64,000 nucleotides of DNA from Bacteroidales bacterium (GCA_026418905.1 JAOAAK010000032.1:19449-83448), one strand, 5' to 3'; numbered from the stretch's first letter, positions 44,983-54,467 are shown. Notes: generated by a model from the sequence alone, not told the origin. Numbers and translations are program-made.

Positions 44983-46044
44983 ATGATTATCATAGGCATC
45001 ACAGGAACATTGGGGTCTGGCAAAGGGACGATTGTAGATTATTTAATCCGCGAGAAAAATTTTAAGCATTTTTCTGTACGAAAATTTTTAACTCAAGAAA
45101 TTCAAAAGAGGGGTCTTCCTCTCAACCGAGATAGTATGGTGATAGTCGCTAACAAGCTTCGTCAAACCCACCATCCCGCTTATATCATTGAACAGCTCTT
45201 TAATATGGCTGTCAAGAATAACCAAAATGCTGTTATAGAAAGCATTCGGACTCCTGCAGAGATTGATTTTCTCAAAAGCAAAGGGGGTTTTTTTCTACTT
45301 GCCATTGATGCCGACCCTAAAATCAGGTATCAACGCATCTTGCAACGTGGTAGTGAAACCGATCAAGTTGATTTTAAAACTTTCATTGAAAATGAAAATC
45401 GTGAAATAGAAAACGTTGAACCTTTTCAGCAAAACATCCTTAAATGCATGGAAGCAGCCGACTTTTTCCTGGACAACAATGGGACTTTTCAACAACTCTA
45501 CGATCAAATTGAATATGTTTTAGAGGAAATCGAAAAAAGAATGAAGGCTCAAAAAACTGGTATTCCCTATCAGCGCCCGAGTTGGGATGAATACTTTATG
45601 GAAATAGCCAATACTGTTGCTAAGCGTGCTACCTGTGATAGAGGACGCAGCGGCTGTGTTGTAGTTAAAGACAAAAGAATTCTTGTGACAGGTTACGTGG
45701 GTTCACCAGTCGGCTTACCTCACTGTGACGAAGTAGGACATTTATTTAAAAAAATGATTCATGAAGATGGTCATATCTCTACTCATTGCGTTCGTACGGT
45801 TCATGCTGAGCAAAATGCTATAACTCAGGCTGCTCGATTCGGAATACCATTGGAAGGTTCCACGATGTATGTTAAAATGACACCGTGTCGCACTTGCGCC
45901 ATGCTTATCATCAATAGTGGAATCAAAAGGGTTGTATGTGAATATCGTTACCACGATAGCAAAGATACCGAAACAATGTTTAAACAAGCTGGAATTGAAT
46001 TGTTCTATTTTAACGATGAAATATTAAGATACGAAAACCAATAA
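44983..46044 (+). CDS. P-loop kinase / dCMP deaminase fusion
   Basis: The 353-residue protein has an N-terminal P-loop kinase-like domain (~1-185; GTLGSGKGT at 8-16, dephospho-CoA/adenylate-kinase-like) fused to a zinc cytidine/deoxycytidylate deaminase domain (~200-345; HAE at 275-277 and PCRTC at 302-306). The RTVHAEQNA context is typical of dCMP deaminases, which make dUMP for thymidylate synthesis. The same two-domain order is known in antiphage AvcD/DCD-type deaminases, but those are larger. A housekeeping role is equally possible. Confidence 0.88.
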   Translation: MIIIGITGTLGSGKGTIVDYLIREKNFKHFSVRKFLTQEIQKRGLPLNRDSMVIVANKLRQTHHPAYIIEQLFNMAVKNNQNAVIESIRTPAEIDFLKSKGGFFLLAIDADPKIRYQRILQRGSETDQVDFKTFIENENREIENVEPFQQNILKCMEAADFFLDNNGTFQQLYDQIEYVLEEIEKRMKAQKTGIPYQRPSWDEYFMEIANTVAKRATCDRGRSGCVVVKDKRILVTGYVGSPVGLPHCDEVGHLFKKMIHEDGHISTHCVRTVHAEQNAITQAARFGIPLEGSTMYVKMTPCRTCAMLIINSGIKRVVCEYRYHDSKDTETMFKQAGIELFYFNDEILRYENQ

Positions 46045-46104
46045 CATCATGGTAAAAGTTGATGGTTTTTGTCATTTTTAACTCAAACTGAAGTGAAAAA
46101 AAAT

Positions 46105-46112
46105 TATTTTTG
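46105..46112 (+). promoter_or_regulatory. -7 box of korAB
   Basis: TATTTTTG (TAnnTTTG) ends 18 bases before the korA ATG. Confidence 0.55.
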
Positions 46113-46129
46113 TTCAAAGAATTAAACAT

Positions 46130-47968
46130 ATGAATGAGAAAACGCCCACATTGATTCAAGACATTGTGGTGAAATTTGTTGGGGACAGTGGTGATGGAAT
46201 GCAATTGCTTGGTACTATATTTTCTGAAGCTATTAGTTTAGCTGGAGAAGATTTGGCAACCTTTCCAGATTTTCCTGCTGAAGTTCGTGCTCCACGAAAC
46301 ACCATAGCTGGCGTCTCCGGTTATCAAATTCATTTTGGTCAGAGAAAAATATTTTCTCCCGGTGATCAAGTTGACATTCTTGTTTGTTTTAACCCTGCTT
46401 CGCTCAAAGCTAATTTAAAAGTTGCAAAACCTGGTGCTACTATCATTGTTGATGAAACAACCTTTGTTGAGGAACTTCTTGAAAAAGTTGGATATACATC
46501 TAATCCCCTATACGATGGTTCCTTAAACAATTACCATGTTTTACACTATCCCATTTCAGGAATGGCTATACAAATTGCCATTGAAAAAGGTTACGATAAA
46601 AAAACTGGTGAAAGATCCAAAAACATTTTTGTGCTTGGCATGATTGCCAATATGTTTTCTCTTCCAAAACAACAATTGATTGAGCTTTTAAGAAAAAAAT
46701 TTGGTAAAAAACAAGAAGTATTTGAACTTAATAAAGAGATTTTCGAAGCAGGCTATGATTTTGTCAGTAATACGGAGGACATTCCTTCGTTTTCAATACC
46801 CAAAACAAATCTTGCACCTGGTAAGTACAGAAATATTACTGGAAATCAAGCTACTGCATGGGGACTTATGGCTGCAGCAGAAAAAGCTAAATTGCAATTA
46901 TTCCTTGGTTCTTACCCCATTACTCCCGCTACTGAAATACTCATGGAGCTTTCTTTACACAGGGAACTTGGCGTAAAAACTTTTCAAGCCGAAGACGAAA
47001 TTGCAGGAATCACATCAGCCATTGGTGCTAGTTTTGCTGGTGCTCTTGGTGTAACAACAACGAGTGGACCTGGATTATCTCTTAAATCCGAAGCCATGGG
47101 ACTTGCCGTAATGGCCGAACTTCCTCTTGTTATTGTTGACGTACAAAGAGCTGGTCCCTCAACAGGAATGCCCACTAAAAGCGAGCAAGCGGATTTGCTT
47201 CAAGCACTATATGGCAGAAATGGTGAAGCTCCTCTCATGGTTATAGCTGCATCTTCTCCTGCTGATTGTTTCTATGCTGCTTTTGAAGCAGCTCGATTTG
47301 CTCTCGAACACATGACTCCCGTTATCTTGTTAACCGATGGTTACATTGGGTTTGGCAGTGAAGTCTTCAAAATTCCTAAGATGCAAGATCTCCCTGACAT
47401 CCACCCGCCTTATGCAATTCCTAATACTACCTATTATCCTTATGAACGTGATCCTGAAACACTTGTTAGAAAATGGGCAATCCCAGGAATGGAAGGGCTC
47501 AGGCATCGTATTGGTGGACTCGAAAAAACCGACATCTATGGAGAAGTATCGACCGATCCATTAAACCACGAAAAAATGGTGATATACCGCGAAGAAAAAA
47601 TTAAACGAATTGTCAAACGCTTGCCAACCCAACAACTCTATGGCGATGCTGATGGAGACCTTCTTGTCATCAGTTGGGGGGGCACCTTCGGTCAAGTCAG
47701 ACAAGCAATAGAAGAACTTCTAAAAGATGGTATAGCTGTAGCACACGCTCACTTCAGATACATTCATCCACTTCCACCAGGAACCCAAGAAATACTAAGC
47801 TTGTTTAAAGATAAAAAAATTGTTGTCGCTGAGCTCAACCGCGGTCAATTCGCGAGGTATTTACAAGCTATGTTTGAAAATGTAAGCTTATTGAGATATA
47901 ATAAGGTACAAGGACAACCATTTACCGTATCAGAATTAGTTCAATATTTTAAAAGTGTTTTAAATTAA
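46130..47968 (+). CDS. korA: 2-oxoglutarate:ferredoxin oxidoreductase, fused gamma-alpha subunit
   Basis: The enzyme oxidatively decarboxylates 2-oxoglutarate (or runs in reverse) with ferredoxin, in anaerobic central metabolism. The 612-residue product has the gamma domain first (~1-190; KFVGDSGDGMQLLGTIFSEA) and the pyrimidine/alpha domain after it (GNQATAWGLMAAAEKA...GSYPITPATEIL). PSTGMPTKSEQADLLQALYGRNGE is the family core. The substrate is assigned from family resemblance; other 2-oxoacids are possible. korB follows after 7 bases. Confidence 0.92.
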   Translation: MNEKTPTLIQDIVVKFVGDSGDGMQLLGTIFSEAISLAGEDLATFPDFPAEVRAPRNTIAGVSGYQIHFGQRKIFSPGDQVDILVCFNPASLKANLKVAKPGATIIVDETTFVEELLEKVGYTSNPLYDGSLNNYHVLHYPISGMAIQIAIEKGYDKKTGERSKNIFVLGMIANMFSLPKQQLIELLRKKFGKKQEVFELNKEIFEAGYDFVSNTEDIPSFSIPKTNLAPGKYRNITGNQATAWGLMAAAEKAKLQLFLGSYPITPATEILMELSLHRELGVKTFQAEDEIAGITSAIGASFAGALGVTTTSGPGLSLKSEAMGLAVMAELPLVIVDVQRAGPSTGMPTKSEQADLLQALYGRNGEAPLMVIAASSPADCFYAAFEAARFALEHMTPVILLTDGYIGFGSEVFKIPKMQDLPDIHPPYAIPNTTYYPYERDPETLVRKWAIPGMEGLRHRIGGLEKTDIYGEVSTDPLNHEKMVIYREEKIKRIVKRLPTQQLYGDADGDLLVISWGGTFGQVRQAIEELLKDGIAVAHAHFRYIHPLPPGTQEILSLFKDKKIVVAELNRGQFARYLQAMFENVSLLRYNKVQGQPFTVSELVQYFKSVLN

Positions 47969-47975
47969 GAACATC

Positions 47976-49013
47976 ATGAAAGGATATATTCGTAATACCA
48001 TAGAAAAATCACCCGTACCTTTAACAAAAGAAGATTTTGTTAGTAATCAAATGGTACGGTGGTGCCCAGGTTGTGGTAATTATGCTATACTCAGCGCTGT
48101 TTTAAAGGTATTGCCAGAAATAGGATATAAAAAAGAAAAATACGTCTTTGTTTCAGGAATTGGATGTAGTTCCCGCTTTCCATATTATGTCAATACCTAT
48201 GGTTTTCATGGTATTCATGGTCGTGCTTTTGCCATTGCTTCCGGAATTAAAATTGCCAATCCTGGTTTGAGTGTTTGGATAGCTACCGGTGATGGTGATG
48301 CTCTTGCCATAGGAGGTAATCATTTCATCCATATTATTAGAAGAAATTTAGACGTAAATATTCTTCTCTTTAATAATCAGATATACGGGCTAACGAAAGG
48401 ACAATACTCTCCTACCTCACCACTTGGTGCAAAAACAAAAACTTCACCTTATGGAACTATCGAACATCCTTTTAATGTCGGAGAACTGGTGATTGGTGCT
48501 GAAGGTACTTTTTTTGCTCGTGGACTTGATAAGATGCCTAATGTACTTACAGATATTCTCTATGAAGCAGCCAAGCATGATGGAACTTCTGTGGTAGAAA
48601 TTTTACAAAACTGCGTTATATTTAATGATGGTGCTTATGATCACCTAACCGCTAAAGAGGTAAGAGATGATCGTATTGCAATTGTTAAGCATGGCGAACC
48701 CATTATTTTTGGAAAAAAGCACGACAAAGGAATCCGCTTAAATGGTCGCCAATTAGAAGTGGTAACCATAGGTGAAAATGGCATAACCAAGGACGACATT
48801 CTTGTGCATGATCAATATCAAGTTGATCCAGGAATTCATCTGATGCTTGCAAAAATGACAAATCCAATCATCTTAGGTGTTATTCGTTCTGCACCTGCTC
48901 CAACCTACGACGACCTGATGGAAGAACAAATTCAACAGGTAAAAGAAAAATCCAACATCAAGTGCATGGACGATCTTCTTAACAGTGGTGATATTTGGGA
49001 AATACCTTCATAA
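47976..49013 (+). CDS. korB: 2-oxoglutarate:ferredoxin oxidoreductase beta subunit
   Basis: The 345-residue subunit binds thiamine diphosphate and shows RWCPGCGNYAILSAVLK, the TPP motif ATGDGDALAIGGNHFIHIIRRNLD followed by NNQIYGLTKGQYSPTS, and GIGCSSRFPYYV. There is no separate ferredoxin-type delta subunit, as in two-subunit Kor enzymes. It is translationally close to korA (7 bases). Confidence 0.93.
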   Translation: MKGYIRNTIEKSPVPLTKEDFVSNQMVRWCPGCGNYAILSAVLKVLPEIGYKKEKYVFVSGIGCSSRFPYYVNTYGFHGIHGRAFAIASGIKIANPGLSVWIATGDGDALAIGGNHFIHIIRRNLDVNILLFNNQIYGLTKGQYSPTSPLGAKTKTSPYGTIEHPFNVGELVIGAEGTFFARGLDKMPNVLTDILYEAAKHDGTSVVEILQNCVIFNDGAYDHLTAKEVRDDRIAIVKHGEPIIFGKKHDKGIRLNGRQLEVVTIGENGITKDDILVHDQYQVDPGIHLMLAKMTNPIILGVIRSAPAPTYDDLMEEQIQQVKEKSNIKCMDDLLNSGDIWEIPS

Positions 49014-49093
49014 CTTCAGCAATTACCATTAAACTCTAGAAGTAATTATTTAAAACAACAATAATTCCACTTAAAGCAAGTGAAATGAGTGTG

Positions 49094-50143
49094 TCATTGT
49101 ATTTTAACAAGAAATTTCATCGTGTCTATGTTATCAGCATAATCATTCCACGAAGGTTTTTGAGTCATTCCAAATGGAAGAGCACTGGAAATGACATTTT
49201 TTTTTGAAACTACACACTGTATAAGATTTTCTTTTTCTTTCAGAAACTGATAAACTTCTTCTAAATTCCTATAAGTTTTATAATGTATAACAGCAATCGG
49301 AGAATGAATTTGCTCATGTGGTCGTAACAAATAAAAGCCTTTATCGGACACATTTTTTTCTAACATCATGCCAAAATAACCTCGATAATAAAGGTAATTA
49401 TTCGAGTATGGGGTATGATCAAGAAGATATTCAAATTTTTTGGCTGCCTCAGTCCATAGTTTCCAATCGTAATTTTCAGGAACAAAGAAAAAAGATACGT
49501 TGCGACATCCAAGCCCAAAATAAACAAACACATCTTCGACAAGAGCCTCCATCTCTTCTGTTGTTTCCTCACCACTCAAAACAGCTACACTATTTCTATG
49601 CCCTCGTATAATAGTACACATGTCACGAAAATAAAAACGAAAAGTATTGGCACTTAGATTGCTTCCTGAAGCAATAACTCCGTCAAAATCCCTTCCAATT
49701 TTTTCCTTGTAAATAATTTGACCATCTCTTGCAAGACCAACTTCTTGAAAAATATCAAGCATATGTTTCATCAAAACTTCATCGTCCGAACTTAGCTTCA
49801 CATATGCTTGATGCCCTGTTAGTAACGTACAAATAACATCATGCAAGCCAACAAGAGGAATATTCCCTGGAAGAATCAACAATATTCGTCGAGGTCGAAT
49901 AATAGGTATATCGTAATGAGAAAGCCAATTTTTTATTTTTTCAACCGAACTAAACAAGTGAATCCAATGTTTGAAGGAATAACAAATATTTTCAAATGTA
50001 AACCACTTATTTCTTGCAAAAGCTTCCTTCCAATGGATCGGTACTTGACCTTTTTGATATGATTCTACTTCTTTCTCCAACATCTGAGAAATCAGTTGAG
50101 CCTTCTTAGTAATTTCTTCAATGTAACGTTCCTTATTATTCAT
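49094..50143 (-). CDS. LuxC-type acyl-CoA reductase
   Basis: The 349-residue product resembles the LuxC acyl-CoA reductase family, which reduces acyl-CoA or acyl-thioester to aldehyde through a thioester at a catalytic cysteine. ILLILPGNIPLVGLHD (near 87-102) is the nucleotide-binding part, and the nucleophile is Cys213 in FGLGCRNVSFF. It is the last gene of a six-gene minus-strand operon. It overlaps the rhodanese gene by eight bases. The substrate is not known in non-luminous Bacteroidota. Confidence 0.82.
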   Translation of the reverse strand: MNNKERYIEEITKKAQLISQMLEKEVESYQKGQVPIHWKEAFARNKWFTFENICYSFKHWIHLFSSVEKIKNWLSHYDIPIIRPRRILLILPGNIPLVGLHDVICTLLTGHQAYVKLSSDDEVLMKHMLDIFQEVGLARDGQIIYKEKIGRDFDGVIASGSNLSANTFRFYFRDMCTIIRGHRNSVAVLSGEETTEEMEALVEDVFVYFGLGCRNVSFFFVPENYDWKLWTEAAKKFEYLLDHTPYSNNYLYYRGYFGMMLEKNVSDKGFYLLRPHEQIHSPIAVIHYKTYRNLEEVYQFLKEKENLIQCVVSKKNVISSALPFGMTQKPSWNDYADNIDTMKFLVKIQ

Positions 50144-50462
50144 ATATATCCAAGCAAGGTTCTATTTCATTTTTCCATTGGAAAATTCCTCCTTCAAGAC
50201 AATATACTTCAGAATTGATTTCGTATATTATCGGGTAAAGTTCCATACATTTCATACCAAGCTTGCAGTATAAAACAATAGGAATGTCTGTTTTAAATTC
50301 TTCTAATTGTTTTCTTAACACCTTAAATCCTGGAATATTAATAGCTCTATCGATGTGAGAAAAATTGAATTCATGAGTCTCTCGAAGATCTACAAGTTGA
50401 AAAGATCTACCTTCATCGATCCATTTTTTGAGTTCCGATGGTGTAATATTTTTAAATTCCAT
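50136..50462 (-). CDS. Single-domain rhodanese
   Basis: The 108-residue product (ATG at 50462; a TTG start at 50471 is not needed) is one rhodanese domain: FQLVDLRETHEFNFSHIDRAINIPG followed by the active-site loop CKLGMKC, with the nucleophile at Cys66. It could carry persulfide sulfur. It overlaps the CphA-like gene by 11 bases and the acyl-CoA reductase gene by eight. No signal peptide is seen, so it is cytoplasmic. Confidence 0.88.
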   Translation of the reverse strand: MEFKNITPSELKKWIDEGRSFQLVDLRETHEFNFSHIDRAINIPGFKVLRKQLEEFKTDIPIVLYCKLGMKCMELYPIIYEINSEVYCLEGGIFQWKNEIEPCLDIYE

Positions 50463-52551
50463 AGTAATCAAACATTTTTCTTATCAAACCTGGGCATTTT
50501 TTTTCGTAAGCTATGCAAAAAGCTAATGCTCCAAGTACATAATCGTGCAAATTCTTATGTTGGTCAAACCACTCTCCTGGAAAATTTTTCAAAGAACAAA
50601 TTTTATCATAATATCCATCCTTGTCAACCCAAATTAGTTTTTCTTTATCAACCATAAGATAGTAGTTACCCAACTGTCTTTGATCAGATGTAAGATACTC
50701 GGCAGAAAAGAAAACTCTTTGCTTACAAGCTTGCGACAATAAATCGCCAATATAAGGATTTCTGCTATTAACAATAATAAAACCATCATCAGAAACTTGT
50801 TCAAGAACGACACCTTGAGCATAAGCATAATCGGAAGCACGATGAAAACCAAATTTCGACGCAAATTCTGGATACGTATTTAGAACGATTCCAACTTCAG
50901 CAAAAGCATATGGGAGCCCCTTGTAAACAATTAGTTCATCTGGCACTTTGGCAAGGATAAAATCTGCGTTTGGATCTTGAAGTAACAATTTTATATTTTC
51001 ACTATTCTGTCGTGGATAAGCTTTAAAAATTCTGTTACCAGCTTGCAAGGAATACCCATCGTAAAAAGCAATATGAGAATAATACGACTGCAATAACGGA
51101 TAAATTAATTGTATAAATCGTGCTTGTTGATCACTTCCTCCTACTGCAACCAAAGGAACACAAACCGGCATGATTGAGGGATAAAGATAGTCAAGGAGTA
51201 TACGTGCGACATTTCTTCCATTGCCCTCATCAGGATATAGATGCTTACGAAAATCTGGCGAAGCAACAATCTGATATATTCCATCAAAACCAGAAGGTTC
51301 TTCTTCTATATTCTTGGCATAAATATCTATACCTGCAACATCCATTCTCAGTACTTTTGCCGCTTGAACAGCAATAGCTTTCCATTCGTGATGAACGTTC
51401 GATTGAGCAGCAATTATACCTCCTAGATCTGAAGAAACTTTGCCATCCAACCAACACCGTTCACCTTTCTCAAGGACAGTCTCCAGTGAAAAATGATTCA
51501 ATTGTAACTGAAAATTAACTCGTAAAAGTGAGTTTCCTTCAAGCTCTTTACCCAACTTTTGTAAAAACAATTCTCTAATATTTTGTACTCCATTTCCTTC
51601 AACAAAAGGCGGTATCATTTTCACAATCGAAGCAACCTGATCTCCTATAACAAGAAATCGGTAAATAATTGGCGATGTAGTTTGAAGATAAATCCAATCA
51701 TTCTCCATAATCTCAAGATAGTCGCGCTCCAAGTAAAATTGAACTCTTTCTTTTTCACGAAACCGAGTAGTGACAATGTATGACTTTCCACTAAAAGGTT
51801 TTTCATCGTATTTCATTACGGGTAAAGCATGCTGGGAAAGTAATTTTAAAGTCGTCAATCTATCTTTGATGATATCAACTGTTAAAACTGAAATGTTTTC
51901 AGTCATTGATGCCCTTAATCGTTTCGAAAATTTCCCAGTCCCCAATTGAATAAAGTTAAATTCATCCAATCTGAACCACGGTATCCCTCGGTTTTCCGCT
52001 TCAGCAACTATGCTTTCCGTTGTTGGACCTAACCATCTACGTTCTTTGATATCTTTTAAATAATCAATAAATTTTTCCAGATCAAAATTCTTTCCGGTTA
52101 AAATTGAATTTATGATGTTAAGAGCTCCTTTCCCTGCAAGTATTCCAAAGATTTCGTCTTTGAACTCGTAGATAACAGTATATACACCTTGCCGAAGAGT
52201 ACTTCTTGTTTTACCAAAAGTTACAGGAAGACCCGCAAGTGATTGTAATTCTATAGCCACATGCTCTATTACATGACCTAACAAAGTTCCTTCTTGAAGC
52301 CTCACATAAAAACCACCTCTCTTTCCCTCTGAACAATAATGTTCTTCCAATGATGGGATAAGCGAAGTTAACTTTTCAAAAAAACCAATAATCTGATGAG
52401 TAAATACCTCATCATAGTCGCCAAGATCTATCTCAAGGAGTACAACTGGTCTATGACTGAAATAGTTAGCTCCTTCTAGTATACGATAATCTAAAAGTCG
52501 AACAGGTTCATTGAATATCTCATAAGAATCAACAACTTCTTTCCAGTTCAT
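50452..52551 (-). CDS. CphA-like ligase with degenerate Mur-ligase domain
   Basis: The 699-residue product follows cyanophycin synthetase: N-domain (~1-170; GHVIEHVAIELQSLAG), ATP-grasp domain (~215-475; LVIGDQVASIVKMIPPFVEGNG, then LSTGG-like SSDLGG, and VAGIDIYA) and a Mur-ligase-like part (~478-699). Where CphA has VTGTNGKTTTT, this protein reads VGGSDQQARF, without the P-loop lysine. The C-terminal lobe is also missing (CphA is ~870 residues). In CphA1 the ATP-grasp site adds Asp and the Mur-ligase site adds Arg, so only the Asp-type reaction could persist. Product unknown. Confidence 0.8.
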   Translation of the reverse strand: MNWKEVVDSYEIFNEPVRLLDYRILEGANYFSHRPVVLLEIDLGDYDEVFTHQIIGFFEKLTSLIPSLEEHYCSEGKRGGFYVRLQEGTLLGHVIEHVAIELQSLAGLPVTFGKTRSTLRQGVYTVIYEFKDEIFGILAGKGALNIINSILTGKNFDLEKFIDYLKDIKERRWLGPTTESIVAEAENRGIPWFRLDEFNFIQLGTGKFSKRLRASMTENISVLTVDIIKDRLTTLKLLSQHALPVMKYDEKPFSGKSYIVTTRFREKERVQFYLERDYLEIMENDWIYLQTTSPIIYRFLVIGDQVASIVKMIPPFVEGNGVQNIRELFLQKLGKELEGNSLLRVNFQLQLNHFSLETVLEKGERCWLDGKVSSDLGGIIAAQSNVHHEWKAIAVQAAKVLRMDVAGIDIYAKNIEEEPSGFDGIYQIVASPDFRKHLYPDEGNGRNVARILLDYLYPSIMPVCVPLVAVGGSDQQARFIQLIYPLLQSYYSHIAFYDGYSLQAGNRIFKAYPRQNSENIKLLLQDPNADFILAKVPDELIVYKGLPYAFAEVGIVLNTYPEFASKFGFHRASDYAYAQGVVLEQVSDDGFIIVNSRNPYIGDLLSQACKQRVFFSAEYLTSDQRQLGNYYLMVDKEKLIWVDKDGYYDKICSLKNFPGEWFDQHKNLHDYVLGALAFCIAYEKKCPGLIRKMFDYYGI

Positions 52552-53144
52552 TTTCTAGCAATTAAACTAATGATGTCAGCTTCACCTCGATGTCCAACTC
52601 CCTCCTGAAGCATAACAGTGCGCTCTTCCAACATTTCAATCCTAAAACACGAAAAATCTTCGATGATAGTATGAGGAGAATACAATAAATCTGGTTCTTG
52701 AGGTCCAAAAGTGTGTCGAGAAGCATGCTTTTCAGAAAAAACCTCCATGATTAATTTTCCTCCGACCACCAAAGATTCCCATAATTTCTTAGAAAAATTA
52801 TGACGAATAGGACGTGGCACATGAGCATATATCAAAGCCACCACATGATAAAACTCAAATTTTGCAGTAAATTCTTCAAATGATAAAATATCATAACGAA
52901 TGTTGACATTTTTACTTCGAGCAAGTTCCAAAGCCTTCTTTTTTGCTTCTTTGCTTATATCAAAAGCATGAACTTCCCATCCCTTTTGTGCAGCATACAC
53001 AGCATTTCGCCCTTCTCCTTCGGCAACCATTAAAATTCTACCTCTAAATTGATTCCCATCTATAAATGTTTTAAAAAAAACATTGGGTTCAGTTCCATAA
53101 TGATACCCTGATCTTCGATAAATTTCATCCCAATAAGCAATCAT
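52548..53144 (-). CDS. TehB/TPMT-like SAM-dependent methyltransferase
   Basis: The 198-residue product is a small class I methyltransferase. It has YWDEIYRRSGYHYGTEPNVFF, the SAM loop ILMVAEGEGRNAVYAAQKGWEVHAFDIS and a VALIYAHVPRPIRHNF segment. It resembles the TehB/thiopurine methyltransferase group found in many Bacteroidota. It overlaps the CphA-like gene by four bases (ATGA) and follows pepE after one base. The substrate is unknown. Confidence 0.85.
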   Translation of the reverse strand: MIAYWDEIYRRSGYHYGTEPNVFFKTFIDGNQFRGRILMVAEGEGRNAVYAAQKGWEVHAFDISKEAKKKALELARSKNVNIRYDILSFEEFTAKFEFYHVVALIYAHVPRPIRHNFSKKLWESLVVGGKLIMEVFSEKHASRHTFGPQEPDLLYSPHTIIEDFSCFRIEMLEERTVMLQEGVGHRGEADIISLIARK

Positions 53145-53145
53145 C

Positions 53146-53877
53146 TTATATGAACCTACTTAGATTCATTGCATTTTCTATCTCTACAGGTTCTTTTCCA
53201 AACTCAAACCACAGGGCAGGCTGCTGACCATGAAAAACAATATTATCATGATCTACTAGAATATATGTTCCTTCAGGCAAGCCAATAACTTTCATTTGAC
53301 GATTTACCTGTAAAAATTCGGCAATTCTCTGTCTTCGTGTTTCTCCACCATGTTGGGGAAGTTGAACATCCGTATAATGAGGATTTATCTGAAACGGAAT
53401 AAGCTGCAATGCAGAAAAAGAAATGGGTTGTATGATAGGCATGTCATTTGTGGTAAATAGTCCAGGACAAGCTATATTTGCTCCCGCACTCCATCCCGCA
53501 TACAAAACACCTTCATTTTTCACTCGATCCGATATTAAATTCATCAGACCAAGTTCATGAAGTTTATACACAAGATAAAACGTATTCCCTCCTCCTACAA
53601 GTATAGCCTTTGCTTGCTTAATTAAAAATGCAGGATCAACCTCGCGGTGAAGAGGTATCACATCTACCTGATACTCTTTCAAAACTGTAGCTACTTTCTG
53701 GGTATATGCATCATAAGAAGATTCAATACTGTTGCTATCAAGATTTACCCCAGCGTAGGGTACAAATACAAGTTCATGGATTCCATCGTGGCGAAAAAAA
53801 TTTACTATAATCTCTTTGCACCATCCCAGATAGCTTTCGCCGGGCATGGTGGAATTGCTCAATAATAATGCTTTCAT
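53146..53877 (-). CDS. pepE: Alpha-aspartyl dipeptidase (peptidase E, S51)
   Basis: PepE hydrolyses dipeptides with N-terminal aspartate. The 243-residue product has the S51 fold with Ser130 in AGWSAGANI, His167 in NPHYTDVQ and Glu202 in GLPEGTY, matching the Ser-His-Glu triad of the family. Cyanophycinase belongs to the same S51 clan. It lies between the membrane-protein gene (four-base overlap) and the methyltransferase, upstream of the CphA-like gene. Confidence 0.9.
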   Translation of the reverse strand: MKALLLSNSTMPGESYLGWCKEIIVNFFRHDGIHELVFVPYAGVNLDSNSIESSYDAYTQKVATVLKEYQVDVIPLHREVDPAFLIKQAKAILVGGGNTFYLVYKLHELGLMNLISDRVKNEGVLYAGWSAGANIACPGLFTTNDMPIIQPISFSALQLIPFQINPHYTDVQLPQHGGETRRQRIAEFLQVNRQMKVIGLPEGTYILVDHDNIVFHGQQPALWFEFGKEPVEIENAMNLSRFI

Positions 53878-54413
53878 TTGATTGAATTTTTAGCTAAGTT
53901 GAAAACATATTTTTTATATAACTCATATAAGCCAAAAAACAAAAGTGAATAACCTAATGTGCCAAGCAATTCGTAGCGGAAAAAAGGAATAGCCATCACA
54001 TACGTCTGAATCAATCCTTCAAATGTCATGGGATACCATAATCCCTCGGCCCAAACTCCAAAATTGGTGATAATGAAAAAAGAAACAGAACTAAGTAGGG
54101 AAAACATTACCACACGTATAAAATTTATGTTTTTTTTCAGCAATAATCCCAGTAACGACGTACACAAAAAAGCAAAATAAACAAAACTCATCAAAAAGAG
54201 AGAATAAAAACCTATAATAAAATCGCTTATTAGCATAACGAATATAGGCACTACAAGTGACATCCACCTACGTGGAAACATAGCAGCACCAAATAATGCC
54301 ATAGCTGCTACTGGTGTAACATTAGGTATAATAGACAAAATTCTCGCTATTGCACCAAGCACGATTATTAACGTAACAACGACAATTTGTTCTATTTGTA
54401 GATTTTTTTTCAT
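53874..54413 (-). CDS. DUF6580-like integral membrane protein
   Basis: From the ATG at 54413 (179 residues) it has five or six predicted transmembrane segments, with VVTLIIVLGAIARILSIIPNVTPVAAMALFGAAMF resembling the DUF6580 family of ECF-transporter-S-like proteins. A TTG at 54425 would start inside the promoter and is not used. It heads the operon that continues through pepE and the CphA-like gene. Substrate and function unknown. The family call is from recalled motifs. Confidence 0.75.
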   Translation of the reverse strand: MKKNLQIEQIVVVTLIIVLGAIARILSIIPNVTPVAAMALFGAAMFPRRWMSLVVPIFVMLISDFIIGFYSLFLMSFVYFAFLCTSLLGLLLKKNINFIRVVMFSLLSSVSFFIITNFGVWAEGLWYPMTFEGLIQTYVMAIPFFRYELLGTLGYSLLFFGLYELYKKYVFNLAKNSIK

Positions 54414-54422
54414 GTTTTTTTG

Positions 54423-54430
54423 CAAAAATA
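54423..54430 (-). promoter_or_regulatory. -7 box of the pepE-CphA-like operon
   Basis: On the minus strand this reads TATTTTTG (TAnnTTTG), only 10 bases before the ATG at 54413, so the transcript is probably nearly leaderless. Confidence 0.65.
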
Positions 54431-54467
54431 CAAATTCTAACTTTCTTCCTTACTTCTGATTAATCTC

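Noticed and set aside
44983..46044. Calling the kinase-deaminase an antiphage system
   Set aside because: Only the domain order matches; it has no partner genes or defence neighbours and its length differs, so it is listed as a question only.
49068..49082. Short hairpin CACTT/AAGTG after korB as a terminator
   Set aside because: The stem is only five base pairs and no T run follows.
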